This document shows positions 10,019-18,355 of a DNA stretch of 37,709 nucleotides, one piece after another. The notes beneath the pieces were generated by a model. The model worked only from the letters and a program-made list of their open reading frames with translations, was not told where the DNA came from and did not search any database. The first letter of the stretch is position 1. Each line of letters begins with the position of its first letter. The DNA lies in contig JAFZLK010000069.1 in assembly GCA_017551515.1 (NCBI GenBank), positions 1 through 37,709 on the forward strand. Reading direction: 5' to 3'. Source of the DNA: Bacteroidales bacterium (GTDB lineage: Bacteria; Bacteroidota; Bacteroidia; Bacteroidales; ML635J-15). The position numbers and the translations under genes were made by a program.

Positions 10019-10674
10019 TATTTGTTCAGTTTGTGGTAGTCTTCGAGGAACTTCTGCAAACCAGCATCTGTAAGCGGGTGCTTCAAAAGTCCGAGAATTG
10101 CGTTAAGCGGACAAGTAGCCACATCGGCACCCATCTGCATACTGCCGATAATGTGCATAGTATGACGGATAGAAGCAGCAAGAACCTGTGTCTTGAAACC
10201 ATAACGCTGATACATTTCAACAATGTCGCCAATGAGTTGCAAACCATCGGTGCAGTTGTCGTCCAAACGACCTATAAACGGTGAAACATAAGTTGCGCCA
10301 GCCTTTGCTGCCAACAATGCCTGACCCACACTGAAAACCAAAGTGCAGTTTGTACGGATTCCCTTCAACGAGAAATACTTTATAGCCTTGATGCCATCCT
10401 TAATAATCGGAACTTTGACAACAATTTGCGGATGCAAAGCAGCCAATTCCTCACCTTCGCGGATTATGCCTTCGTAGTCGGTTGAAATAACCTCAGCACT
10501 TACATCGCCATCTACAATTTCACATATCTTAAGATAGTGATTCATAATGTTTTCCTTGCCGGCAATGCCTTCCTTTGCCATCAACGAAGGATTTGTGGTC
10601 ACACCATCGAGAACGCCCAATGCCTGAGCTTCTTTTATCTGCTCCAAATTTGCAGTATCGATAAAAAACTTCAT
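10018..10674 (-). CDS. Transaldolase, TalC/FSA (MipB) type
   Basis: A small 218-residue transaldolase of the TalC/fructose-6-phosphate aldolase subfamily, about two thirds the size of classical TalB. It moves a dihydroxyacetone unit through a Schiff base in the non-oxidative pentose phosphate pathway. Visible motifs are [36 protein letters not shown] with the Schiff-base Lys, NCTLVFS, and [11 protein letters not shown]. The start at 10674 is chosen because family members begin MKFFIDTAN; an upstream in-frame TTG at 10683 would add only three residues. It is the first gene of a two-gene operon with the Sua5/YciO-type gene. The -7 box lies inside an inverted repeat, a possible operator. Confidence 0.92.
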   Translation of the reverse strand: MKFFIDTANLEQIKEAQALGVLDGVTTNPSLMAKEGIAGKENIMNHYLKICEIVDGDVSAEVISTDYEGIIREGEELAALHPQIVVKVPIIKDGIKAIKYFSLKGIRTNCTLVFSVGQALLAAKAGATYVSPFIGRLDDNCTDGLQLIGDIVEMYQRYGFKTQVLAASIRHTMHIIGSMQMGADVATCPLNAILGLLKHPLTDAGLQKFLEDYHKLNK

Positions 10675-10700
10675 AAGTAACAATAATTTTATTTAAGCGA

Positions 10701-10708
10701 CAAAATTA
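10701..10708 (-). promoter_or_regulatory. -7 promoter box within an inverted repeat, transaldolase operon
   Basis: TAATTTTG on the minus strand fits TAnnTTTG, 26 bases before the transaldolase ATG. It sits between the arms of an inverted repeat, AGCGACAA (10696-10703) and TTGTCGCT (10721-10728), which may be an operator. No -33 TTTG box is obvious. Confidence 0.5.
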
Positions 10709-10879
10709 CATATTTTTTGCTTGTCGCTAACATCATTTTCCAATTATAACAACCGAGTTTTCAACAATTAGAAAAAGGAAAAAATACTTAAGATTAAATT
10801 TTTGAATCATTGATTTTTGAACCGTCAGCTCTGCGTAGCAAATTTTCAAATCATAAAACCACCTTATCGAAATTTGTTG

Positions 10880-10887
10880 TAATTTTG
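10880..10887 (+). promoter_or_regulatory. -7 promoter box for typA
   Basis: TAATTTTG matches TAnnTTTG, 20 bases before the typA ATG, which leaves a short leader. The 10684-10907 intergenic region also contains a stretch (10819-10842) similar to one in the repeat region at about 13093; otherwise I see nothing in it. Confidence 0.6.
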
Positions 10888-10907
10888 CGCGCTCATTTTT
10901 TAAGACG

Positions 10908-12728
10908 ATGGAAGACATTAGAAACATAGCAATCATTGCACATGTTGACCACGGCAAAACCACATTGGTTGACAGAATTCTATATCAGGGAAAACTTTTC
11001 AGGGACAACCAGAAGGTTGGAGAATTGATTCTCGACAGCAACGAACTGGAACGCGAAAGAGGTATAACAATCCTCTCCAAAAACGTTTCGGTAAGATACA
11101 AAGGTGTAAAAATCAACATAATTGACACTCCGGGTCACTCCGATTTTGGTGGCGAAGTAGAACGCGTACTGAATATGGCAGATGGCGTACTTCTGATTGT
11201 TGATGCTTTCGAAGGTCCTATGCCACAGACCCGTTTCGTATTACAAAAGGCGTTGGAACTCAAGTTGAAACCTATCGTTGTTGTAAACAAAGTCGATAAG
11301 CCGAACTGCAATCCCGAAGAAACAGTGGAAAAAGTTTTCGAACTGATGTGCAGTCTCGATGCCGACGACGACCAACTCGATTTCCCCGTTGTTTACGGTT
11401 CAGCAAAGCAAGGTTGGATGGGTCCCGACTTCAAGACTCCGACCAATGATGTTTCGTATCTTCTTGATGTTATTCTCGACACCATAAAGCCACAGCAATA
11501 TCCCGAAGGTTCACTGCAAATGCGAATCACAAGCCTCGACTATTCGTCATATACTGGTCGTATCGCTATCGGTAAAGTTACCCGTGGAAGCATCAAGGCT
11601 GGCGATGTAGTTTCTGTTGCAAAGAGTGATGGTTCAATCATCAAGGCGACTATCAAGGAACTCTACCGCTTCGAAGGATTGGCAAAGGAAAAGACCAAGG
11701 AACCTGTATATGCTGGCGAAATTTGCGCACTACTCGGACTTGAGTCGTTCGACATCGGCGACACCGTATGCGACAACCTCGAACCAGAACCGCTAAGCAC
11801 AATAAAGGTTGACGAGCCGACAATGAGCATGCTTTTTGCAAGCAACGACTCTCCGTTCTTCGGTCGCGAAGGAAAATATGTTACCTCGCGCCAACTAAGA
11901 GACCGCTTATACAAGGAAACAGAAAAGAACCTTGCATTGCGAGTCGAGGATACCGATTCGGCTGACAAATTTACTGTTTATGGTCGAGGAATTCTGCACT
12001 TGTCTATTCTCGTTGAAACCATGCGCCGCGAAGGTTTTGAACTCCAACTCGGACAACCGCGCGTTATCATTAAGGAAATAAACGGACAGAAATGCGAACC
12101 AATAGAGGAACTTTCAATTCAAGTTCCAGATGACTTTGCTGGAAAGGTTATTGAAATCGTTACACAACGCAAGGGCGAAATCGTGAACATCGAAAGCCGC
12201 AATGACCGCAGCAACTTGGACTTCCGCATCCCATCGCGTGGACTTATCGGTATGAGAAATGTACTCCTTACCGCCACTGAAGGTGAAGCCGTAATGTCAC
12301 ACCGCTTCGATGCTTTCGAACCTTGGAAGGGCGAACTTGGTATTCGTCGCAACGGTTCGCTTATCGCCATCGAAACTGGACAAGCAATCCCTTACTCCAT
12401 CGACAAACTGCAAGACAGAGGCAAGTTTTTCATCTATCCTGGCGAAGAAGTTTACGAAGGTCAGATTATCGGTGAAAACACTCGCTACAACGACATCGGT
12501 GTAAATGTCACCAAGACGAAGAAACTGTCGAATGTTCGTGCTGCTGGTTCCGATGAAAAGGTTCAGATTGCTCCGCCAGTACGATTCTCGCTCGAAGAAG
12601 CCATGGAATACATCAACGAGGACGAGATGATTGAAATCACTCCGAAATCGATGCGATTAAGAAAGATTATCCTCAACCAGCTTGAACGCAAACGCGCTGC
12701 AAGGGAAAAGGGAATAGAGGAAGAATAG
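10908..12728 (+). CDS. typA: Ribosome-associated GTPase TypA/BipA
   Basis: A translational GTPase of 606 residues, the normal TypA/BipA length. G1 is AHVDHGKTT at residues 10-18, followed by RGITI (G2), [12 protein letters not shown] (G3), NKVDKPNC (G4) and GSAKQGW (G5). Domain II, an EF-G-like domain III/V pair ([19 protein letters not shown]) and the TypA-specific C-terminal domain ([22 protein letters not shown], then [16 protein letters not shown] and RKIILN) follow in order. TypA binds the ribosome like EF-G and supports large-subunit assembly and growth at low temperature or under stress. It is monocistronic, with its own -7 box. No hairpin lies directly after the stop; the nearest is at 13061, after the repeat mosaic. 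Confidence 0.97.
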   Translation: MEDIRNIAIIAHVDHGKTTLVDRILYQGKLFRDNQKVGELILDSNELERERGITILSKNVSVRYKGVKINIIDTPGHSDFGGEVERVLNMADGVLLIVDAFEGPMPQTRFVLQKALELKLKPIVVVNKVDKPNCNPEETVEKVFELMCSLDADDDQLDFPVVYGSAKQGWMGPDFKTPTNDVSYLLDVILDTIKPQQYPEGSLQMRITSLDYSSYTGRIAIGKVTRGSIKAGDVVSVAKSDGSIIKATIKELYRFEGLAKEKTKEPVYAGEICALLGLESFDIGDTVCDNLEPEPLSTIKVDEPTMSMLFASNDSPFFGREGKYVTSRQLRDRLYKETEKNLALRVEDTDSADKFTVYGRGILHLSILVETMRREGFELQLGQPRVIIKEINGQKCEPIEELSIQVPDDFAGKVIEIVTQRKGEIVNIESRNDRSNLDFRIPSRGLIGMRNVLLTATEGEAVMSHRFDAFEPWKGELGIRRNGSLIAIETGQAIPYSIDKLQDRGKFFIYPGEEVYEGQIIGENTRYNDIGVNVTKTKKLSNVRAAGSDEKVQIAPPVRFSLEEAMEYINEDEMIEITPKSMRLRKIILNQLERKRAAREKGIEEE

Positions 12729-13058
12729 AAGGTATTTCTGGTTTAACTTCGTTGAGGGCTTCGCCGTTCTATGGCTGCGCCGTTTCTAGGTTTCTGTACC
12801 TATGGCGTTTCTACGCTACGCTGTTTCTATGGCTGCGCCGTTTCTAGGTTTCTGTACCTATGGCGTTTCTACGCTACGCTGTTTCTATGACTACGCCGTT
12901 TCAATGCCTGCGGCGTTTCTATGGTCTGCCGCCCGTTTCTATGTCTTTGACGTTTGAATGGCTAAAGCCGTTTATAAGTTTCTCGCTACGCTGTTTATAG
13001 ATTTCTAGTTGTTCGAAGATTCGATGATTTGATGATTGCTTACGCGAACTAAAGGTTC
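12729..13058 (+). repeat. Non-coding mosaic array of GTTTCT units and mini-hairpins (array A)
   Basis: This gene-free stretch between typA and the aminotransferase consists of about eleven exact GTTTCT units plus several near copies (GTTTCA, GTTTGA, GTTTAT), separated by short inserts. Many inserts are self-complementary, such as GGCTGCGCC and GGTTTCTGTACC, and many end in GCC or GCT. All units point the same way. It contains an exact 58-bp tandem duplication and a 20-bp stretch (12741-12760) found identically in the second array at 29665-29684. No reading frame is supported. Confidence 0.75.
12767..12882 (+). repeat. Exact 58-bp tandem duplication inside array A
   Basis: Positions 12767-12824 and 12825-12882 are identical over 58 bases (both begin TTCTATGGCTGCGCCGTTTC and end ACGCTACGCTGT). 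A degenerate third partial copy follows (TTCTATGACTACGCC). Perfect identity implies recent duplication by slippage or unequal exchange. Confidence 0.9.
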
Positions 13059-13060
13059 AA

Positions 13061-13132
13061 AAAAAACGGAATATCATCCTGAACTCGTTTCAGAACCTTT
13101 AGCTCGGCGTAGCCAATCTGATTCCGTTTTTT
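13061..13132. terminator. Bidirectional terminator-like inverted repeat (copy A)
   Basis: AAAAAACGGAAT (13061-13072) and ATTCCGTTTTTT (13121-13132) form a perfect 12-bp stem with A-runs on one side and T-runs on the other. It suits termination of both typA (+) and the aminotransferase operon (-). The loop holds an imperfect inner repeat (TCCTGAA, then TTTCAGAA) and an extra stretch absent from the related element at 29734-29782. An independent inverted repeat, CTAAAGGTTC (13049) and GAACCTTTAG (13093), interleaves with it. Confidence 0.7.
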
Positions 13133-13175
13133 CTGGGCTTCTATGTCTTCTACGTTTCAGGGGTTAAGATTATAT

Positions 13176-14387
13176 CTATCCCATCACTTCCGTAACCGAT
13201 GACTTAACAGCATCTGCAACCGTTTGCATCTGCTCATCAGTAAGGTCGTAGAAGACAGGAAGACTGATTTCGCACTTGTAATTGTCGTATGCCTGTGGAT
13301 AATCGGACATCTTGTAGCCTAATCCGCTGTAGAATGACAGCAACGGCAACGGCTGAAAATGCACATTCACAGAGACTTCCTTGGCGTTAATCCTACGAAT
13401 AATCTCGTTGCGTTGTTCCTCGCTGGCATTTTTCACGCGAAGCGTATATACATGGTAGGATGTGCGCTTGTCGGATGTTTCGTAAACTGGCAAAACATAC
13501 CTTGCATCATCCTTGAACTGCGAAGTGTAAAAATCAAAGATTTTCTTTCTCTTAACAAGCGTATCATCATCGTAACGAGCAAGTTCCACAAGTCCCATAG
13601 ATGCCATAATATCGGTCATGTTCATCTTGAAGCCTGCCGTAATGACATCGTACTTCCAATTGCCTTTGGTCTTTGCAAGCGCATCCTTGTTTTGTCCGTG
13701 CAACGAAAGCACACACAGAAATTTATAAATTTCGTCATTGTCAAATGGTTCTGGCATATTGAATATCACTGCACCACCTTCTGCAGTAGTAAGATTTTTC
13801 ACTGCATGGAACGAGAATACCGTTACATCAGCCACCGAACCAGTATGCTTGCTCTTGTACATCGCTCCAATCGAATGCGATGAGTCGGCAAGAACCATAA
13901 TTCTGCCTAGTTGCTTCTGGATTTCGTTGTTCGGTGAAAACTTGCGTCTAATACCATCCTCGTTCACCAACGACATAATTTCGTCATAGTCGCAAGGCAT
14001 ACCAGCAATATCAACAGGCATAATGACCTTTGTACGATCGGTAATTGCAACGCGAATTTTCTCAACATTAATGTCAAAGTCATCGGCATTCACATCGACC
14101 ATCACAGGCTTTGCTCCACAATGCACAACCACATTGGCTGTAGCGCAATATGTATATGCAGGAACAATAACTTCATCGCCTTCACGAACGCCGAACCAGC
14201 GCAGAGCTATTTCCAGTCCTGCCGTAGCCGAGTTGACACAAAGAGTTGATTTTCCGCCAGTATATTCAGTGAGGCGTTTCTCAAAAAGTTTTGTCTTGGG
14301 ACCGGTTGTTATCCATCCTGATTTAAGTGTGTCAACGACTTCTGCAATAATCTTGTCGTCGATGCGTGGTGGTGAAAAAGGTATCAT
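13176..14387 (-). CDS. DegT/DnrJ/EryC1/StrS-family PLP-dependent sugar aminotransferase
   Basis: A 403-residue fold-type I PLP enzyme of the nucleotide-sugar aminotransferase family (ArnB, PseC and WecE relatives), which converts keto sugars to amino sugars for surface polysaccharide. Typical features are the N-terminal PFSPPRIDDKIIAEVVDTLKSG, GWITTGPKTKLFE, CVNSATAGLEIALR, VIVPAYTYCATAN, the DSSHSIGA acid-His pair, and FSFHAVKNLTTAEGG with the PLP Lys in HAVK. The C-terminal half has SYHVYTLRV and NVHFQPLPLL. The sugar substrate is not fixed by the sequence, and no other clustered sugar genes are adjacent; a sugar transferase lies 20 kb away. It is 13 bases downstream of the SpmA/SpmB-like gene and probably cotranscribed with it. 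Confidence 0.92.
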   Translation of the reverse strand: MIPFSPPRIDDKIIAEVVDTLKSGWITTGPKTKLFEKRLTEYTGGKSTLCVNSATAGLEIALRWFGVREGDEVIVPAYTYCATANVVVHCGAKPVMVDVNADDFDINVEKIRVAITDRTKVIMPVDIAGMPCDYDEIMSLVNEDGIRRKFSPNNEIQKQLGRIMVLADSSHSIGAMYKSKHTGSVADVTVFSFHAVKNLTTAEGGAVIFNMPEPFDNDEIYKFLCVLSLHGQNKDALAKTKGNWKYDVITAGFKMNMTDIMASMGLVELARYDDDTLVKRKKIFDFYTSQFKDDARYVLPVYETSDKRTSYHVYTLRVKNASEEQRNEIIRRINAKEVSVNVHFQPLPLLSFYSGLGYKMSDYPQAYDNYKCEISLPVFYDLTDEQMQTVADAVKSSVTEVMG

Positions 14388-14400
14388 TTAATTCTAAATT

Positions 14401-15633
14401 TTATCCAAAAAACAAATATGCAATAAAAATTGCAGCTATGATTCCGGCAAGGTCGGCAATAAGTCCTGCCACAACCGCATAGCGCGTCTGGCGAATTCCT
14501 ACCGAGCCGAAATAAACAGCCAAAATATAGAAAGTGGTGTCGGTAGCACCTTGGAAAGTACAAGCCAGACGACCTACAAACGAATCAGCACCGTGAACAT
14601 TCATAGCATCAACCATCAATCCGCGAGCACCGCTACCGCTCAATGGCTTCATAAAGGCAACTGGCAGAGCATCAACGAAATCGGTTGGCAAACCGCACTT
14701 GTCCAAGCACCAAGCAAGACCTGCCATCATCGCTTCCATTGCACCAGATGCGCGGAATACTCCGATTGCAACAAGTATGGCGATAAGGAAAGGAATTATC
14801 TTGATAGCTGTATGAAAACCATCCTTAGCACCTTCGATAAAAGCATCGTAAACATTGACCTTATGCTTTAGCGCCAGGATTATAAAGCCAACAATCAACG
14901 AGAAAAGTATCACATTTGAAACCATTGATGCAACAGTTCCCTGAGACTCCGCCGACAGCAAGGTAAATCCCCATATTGCAAGCGAAAGCAAAAGCGTAAG
15001 TCCACCAAGATATAACAGTATTTCCTTCTGGAAAAGGTTTATTTTCTGCCACAGCGACACCGCAATAATTCCTACGAGCGTACTAACAAATGTGCTTAAC
15101 AATATCGGCAGAAATATGTCGGACGGGTCGGCGGCGCCAAGCTGAGCGCGGTAAACCATTATGCTAATTGGAATTATGGTAAGTCCCGATGTGTTAAGCA
15201 CAAGGAACATTATCATCGAATTGGATGCGCGGTCTTTATCGGAGTTCAATTCTTGCAATTCCTTCATGGCTTTAAGTCCCAGCGGAGTTGCAGCATTATC
15301 AAGTCCGAGCATGTTGGCAGCGATGTTCATAACCATAGAGCCGTGAACAGGATGGTTCTTGGGAATATCGGGGAACAGTTTGTTAAACAATGGTGAAATG
15401 CCTTTTGACAGCAAGTTTACAGCACCGCCCTTCTCTCCTATCTTCATGATTCCCAACCACAAAGTCATAACGCCTGTTAGTCCGAGCGAAAGTTCGAAGC
15501 CGAGTTTTGCCATGTCGAAAGTAGAGCCGACCATAGCGGGAAAAACCTCCATATCGCCGAAAAACACTGCCTTCACTATCGCCACAATGAAAGCAATGAG
15601 GAAAAACGCTATCCAAATGTAATTCAGAACCAT
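14401..15633 (-). CDS. Nucleoside-recognition (Gate) domain membrane protein, SpmA-SpmB fusion type
   Basis: A polytopic inner-membrane protein of 410 residues with two Gate/nucleoside-recognition domains. The first has GSMVMNIAANMLGLDNAATP and LKAMKELQELN; the second has FLIAILVAIGVFRASGAMEA and KPLSGSGARGLMVDAM. It is the arrangement of Bacillus SpmA followed by SpmB in one chain, which is common in non-sporulating Bacteroidota. The cargo is unknown; transport of a nucleoside-like or cell-wall solute is a family guess. I place the start at the ATG at 15633: the frame extends to a TTG at 15654, but that TTG is the last part of the TACCTTTG promoter box, so it cannot be within the message. 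It leads an operon with the aminotransferase. Confidence 0.88.
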   Translation of the reverse strand: MVLNYIWIAFFLIAFIVAIVKAVFFGDMEVFPAMVGSTFDMAKLGFELSLGLTGVMTLWLGIMKIGEKGGAVNLLSKGISPLFNKLFPDIPKNHPVHGSMVMNIAANMLGLDNAATPLGLKAMKELQELNSDKDRASNSMIMFLVLNTSGLTIIPISIMVYRAQLGAADPSDIFLPILLSTFVSTLVGIIAVSLWQKINLFQKEILLYLGGLTLLLSLAIWGFTLLSAESQGTVASMVSNVILFSLIVGFIILALKHKVNVYDAFIEGAKDGFHTAIKIIPFLIAILVAIGVFRASGAMEAMMAGLAWCLDKCGLPTDFVDALPVAFMKPLSGSGARGLMVDAMNVHGADSFVGRLACTFQGATDTTFYILAVYFGSVGIRQTRYAVVAGLIADLAGIIAAIFIAYLFFG

Positions 15634-15651
15634 TTGCGTATAATTAATATG

Positions 15652-15659
15652 CAAAGGTA
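15652..15659 (-). promoter_or_regulatory. -7 promoter box for the SpmA/B-like gene
   Basis: TACCTTTG on the minus strand fits TAnnTTTG and ends 18 bases before the ATG at 15633. It decides the start: the upstream in-frame TTG at 15654 lies within the box itself. Confidence 0.65.
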
Positions 15660-15900
15660 GTATTTCTAAAAAAAGAATTTAAGAGTATATGTAACGAGTT
15701 TTTAAACGAAAGATGTTAAAATGAGTTACTATCACTTTAGAACTCCGACAAAATAATCGAGAGAAAGCATCATTGATGTTTTCTTGGTCGACTTGTTTCA
15801 GCAAAATTATATCTTTTTTCAAAATGCAACTTTTTTGTTTTAGCATAACCACAATGATTAAAAAGTCATGCAAACATATTTACATATCACCAAATATACT
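15660..15900. other. AT-rich intergenic stretch with no recognised content
   Basis: About 240 bases between divergent transcription units. A 64-codon minus-strand frame (15679-15873) has no recognisable domain, no promoter box and biased composition, so I treat it as chance. No RNA gene or strong hairpin is visible. Confidence 0.5.
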
Positions 15901-15908
15901 TATCTTTG
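15901..15908 (+). promoter_or_regulatory. -7 promoter box retained in front of the cargo pseudogene
   Basis: TATCTTTG matches TAnnTTTG, 30 bases before the ATG at 15939. A TTTA at about 15879-15882 lies near the -33 spacing but is not the TTTG consensus. It may now drive the downstream cysteine desulfurase. Confidence 0.55.
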
Positions 15909-15938
15909 TACCATGATTAATCATAAATCTTTCACACG

Positions 15939-16183
15939 ATGAGAAAATTTTATTCAACCGTTATCGCAGCATCTACCCCAACCCATCTGACGGAATGTTC
16001 AGCATCAGTGGTAATAACATTGAAAGCATTGAAGTTTACGACATTACTGGCAAACTAGTAATGCAGCAGGACATTAATGCAAGCAACGCAACAATAGACC
16101 TAACCAACAAAGCAAAAGGCATTTACACCTTGAAGTCGTTCAACGGCAACAATGTAAGTGTCAACAAATTAATTGTAGAATAA
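15939..16183 (+). pseudogene. Remnant of a T9SS cargo gene: signal-peptide start joined out of frame to a sorting domain
   Basis: The ATG at 15939 encodes MRKFYSTVIAA, the start of a typical signal peptide. Within a few bases (about 15970) the sequence becomes IYPNPSDGMFSI in another frame, the beginning of a full type A T9SS sorting domain that continues through YDITGKLVMQQ and GIYTLKSF to VNKLIVE and a stop at 16183. The first frame runs out at a TAG after 39 codons. The simplest reading is that one internal deletion removed the whole passenger domain and shifted the frame. The ATG at 15995 inside the sorting domain is not a natural start. The promoter box upstream is intact. The missing protein cannot be identified. 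Confidence 0.8.
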
Positions 16184-16193
16184 AAACTTAAAA

Positions 16194-17411
16194 ATGAATT
16201 TTGACGTAAAAGAAATCAGGAAAGATTTCCCGATACTTTCAGAAAAGGTTCATAACAAGCCGCTTGTCTATTTCGACAATGCAGCCACATCACAAAAGCC
16301 GCGAATAGTAATCGACACTATAGCCGAATACTATTCGCGCTTCAATTCAAACATTCATCGCGGAGTTCACTACCTCAGCAACTTCGCCACCGAAGCCAAC
16401 GAGCGAGCACGCGAAACCGTCCGCAAGTTCATCAACGCAAGTTCCACCGAGGAAATCATCTTCACTCGCGGAACAACAGAATCCATAAACCTTGTGGCAT
16501 ATTCGTTCGGCGAAACCTTCATCGGTGAAGGTGATGAAATCATAGTTTCCGAAATGGAACACCACTCAGACATCGTTCCATGGCAACTGCTTTGCGACCG
16601 CAAAAAGTCAAAAATAAAGGTTTTGCCTTTCGATGACAATGGTGTACTCGAAATTGGAAAATTGGAATCGCTGATAACCGACCACACAAAAATCGTTGCT
16701 GTAACGCAGATTTCAAATGTACTCGGCACGGTAAACCCAATAAAGGAAGTCATTGAAATTGCCCACAAGCATGGGATTCCTGTTCTTATCGACGGTGCAC
16801 AAGGCGTACAGCATACAAACGTTGATGTTCAGGCTCTCGACTGTGATTTCTATGTATTTTCGGGACACAAGACCTATGGTCCTACTGGTGTTGGCGTTCT
16901 GTATGGCAAGAAATCTCTTCTCGAACAGATGGTTCCTTATCAGGGTGGTGGAGAAATGATTGAAAGCGTAAGCTTTGCAAAGACTACCTACAATGTACTA
17001 CCGTTCAAGTTCGAAGCAGGAACGCCCAACTACATTGATGCCATAGCACTCGAAAAGGCGATTTTGTACATACAAAACATTGGCATTCACGAAATTGAAT
17101 CCTACGAGAAACAACTTCTCGACTACGCAACCGAGCAAATTTCGCAGTTTGAATGGGTTAGAATCATAGGCACAGCACCTCACAAGGCAAGTCTTATCTC
17201 GTTCATAATGGACGGCATACACTTCTCCGATGCAGGAATTCTCCTCGACCAACTCGGCATTGCAATACGTACAGGCACACATTGCGCCGAACCAGCAATG
17301 CAACATTTTGGCATCACAGGAACAGCCCGCGCATCGTTCGCTTTCTACAACACGATGGAAGAAATCGACATCTTCATCAACGGACTAAAACGCATTAAAA
17401 CAATGTTCTAA
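16194..17411 (+). CDS. sufS: Cysteine desulfurase, SufS type
   Basis: A 405-residue class V PLP aminotransferase-fold enzyme that takes sulfur from cysteine as a persulfide for Fe-S clusters. YFDNAATSQKP near the N-terminus, NIHRGVHYLS, EMEHHSDIVPWQ, DGAQGVQH, FSGHKTYGPTG with the PLP Lys226, and RTGTHCAEPAM with Cys364 are all present. Lys226 and Cys364 fall at the same residue numbers as in E. coli SufS. The group II features (short loop at the Cys, HHSD) favour SufS over IscS/NifS. The rest of a suf operon (sufBCD, sufE/U) is not here. The gene begins 10 bases after the cargo remnant and overlaps the lipid kinase start as TAATG, so the two are coupled. Confidence 0.94.
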   Translation: MNFDVKEIRKDFPILSEKVHNKPLVYFDNAATSQKPRIVIDTIAEYYSRFNSNIHRGVHYLSNFATEANERARETVRKFINASSTEEIIFTRGTTESINLVAYSFGETFIGEGDEIIVSEMEHHSDIVPWQLLCDRKKSKIKVLPFDDNGVLEIGKLESLITDHTKIVAVTQISNVLGTVNPIKEVIEIAHKHGIPVLIDGAQGVQHTNVDVQALDCDFYVFSGHKTYGPTGVGVLYGKKSLLEQMVPYQGGGEMIESVSFAKTTYNVLPFKFEAGTPNYIDAIALEKAILYIQNIGIHEIESYEKQLLDYATEQISQFEWVRIIGTAPHKASLISFIMDGIHFSDAGILLDQLGIAIRTGTHCAEPAMQHFGITGTARASFAFYNTMEEIDIFINGLKRIKTMF

Positions 17412-18337
17412 TGGATAACGAACTGTTTTTCATAGTAAATCCGAATTCCGGTAGCAACAAGGGACGAATCTGGGACGAAATTTCAGCATATCTTACCGAA
17501 AACAACATTAAATTCGGCTGTTACCTCACAAAATCGGCAGGTGATGCCATTGACAACATTCCGAAAATCCTTGCCGAAGGGCACAGAAACCTCATTGTGC
17601 TTGGAGGAGACGGTACAACAAACGAAGTCGTGAACGGAATCTTTTCGCAAACGGCTGTCCCCTACTCAGAAATCTGCCTCGGATCGATTCCTATGGGCAC
17701 GGCAAACGACTGGAACCGCTACTACGGTTGGGAAAACGACTACAAGGCTTCCATTGAACGCCTACTCAAGCACAACATTACAAAACAAGATGTCGGAGTA
17801 GTGACATTCACAGAAAACGGAGATAGAAAAACAAAATATTTCATCAACAGCATTGGCTTCGGCTTCGATGCCGAAATTGTCAAAATGACAAATTCGCTTT
17901 CTCACGAACAGCGAGGCAAAGAAATAACCTACCTGCTCAGCCTACTCAAATGCTTGCTGAAATGCAAGAAACATAATGTAACTATCGAATCCAACGACTT
18001 CAATTTCAACGGAAAAGTACTTTCAATAAGCATTGCCAACGGAAAATACTCAGGCGGAGGAATGCAACAAACGCCTGATGCCATAATAAACGATGGTGCA
18101 TACGACATTTCCATCTTCGGCGACATAGGCAAGTTCTTTGTAATAAGGAATGTAAGTAAACTTTACAACAGCACGATAAAGCAAATAACGAACAAGAATG
18201 TCGTTTTTGCACGCACAGAAAACAACATCAAGGTAACATACGACTGCCCGACCTTTGCCGAAACCGATGGAGAAATCATCGGTGACAGTCCATACGAAAT
18301 TTCAATGATAAAAGGTGGTTTGAATGTAATTGACTGA
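17411..18337 (+). CDS. Diacylglycerol/lipid kinase, YegS/BmrU type
   Basis: A 308-residue cytoplasmic or membrane-associated lipid kinase of the DAGK catalytic family. The N-terminus FFIVNPNSGSNKGR is the family opening. LIVLGGDGTTNEVVNGI carries the GGDGT nucleotide-binding motif, GSIPMGTANDW the second glycine-rich motif, and GFGFDAEIV and GGGMQQTPDA the C-terminal lobe. Members phosphorylate diacylglycerol or related lipids, which recycles phospholipid turnover products. It overlaps the sufS stop and ends two bases before the convergent DUF4268 gene. Confidence 0.92.
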   Translation: MDNELFFIVNPNSGSNKGRIWDEISAYLTENNIKFGCYLTKSAGDAIDNIPKILAEGHRNLIVLGGDGTTNEVVNGIFSQTAVPYSEICLGSIPMGTANDWNRYYGWENDYKASIERLLKHNITKQDVGVVTFTENGDRKTKYFINSIGFGFDAEIVKMTNSLSHEQRGKEITYLLSLLKCLLKCKKHNVTIESNDFNFNGKVLSISIANGKYSGGGMQQTPDAIINDGAYDISIFGDIGKFFVIRNVSKLYNSTIKQITNKNVVFARTENNIKVTYDCPTFAETDGEIIGDSPYEISMIKGGLNVID

Positions 18338-18355
18338 TACTAAGCTTTAATCAGT
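18333..18355. terminator. Possible weak bidirectional hairpin between convergent genes
   Basis: ACTGAT (18333-18338) and ATCAGT (18350-18355) pair around a loop with AAGCTT, followed by TTTCTTT on the plus strand. It spans the stops of both the lipid kinase and DUF4268 genes, which are two bases apart. The stem is only six base pairs. Confidence 0.3.

Noticed and set aside
12729..13058. Integron or attC-like array
   Set aside because: No integrase, no gene cassettes between units, and inserts are only about 8-25 bases.
15679..15873. Minus-strand frame of 64 codons in the intergenic region
   Set aside because: No recognisable motif, no TAnnTTTG box, and biased AT-driven composition.
15995..16183. 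A 62-residue stand-alone sorting-domain protein
   Set aside because: The frame extends upstream through IYPNPSDG, so the ATG at 15995 is internal; no leader or signal peptide would target such a product.
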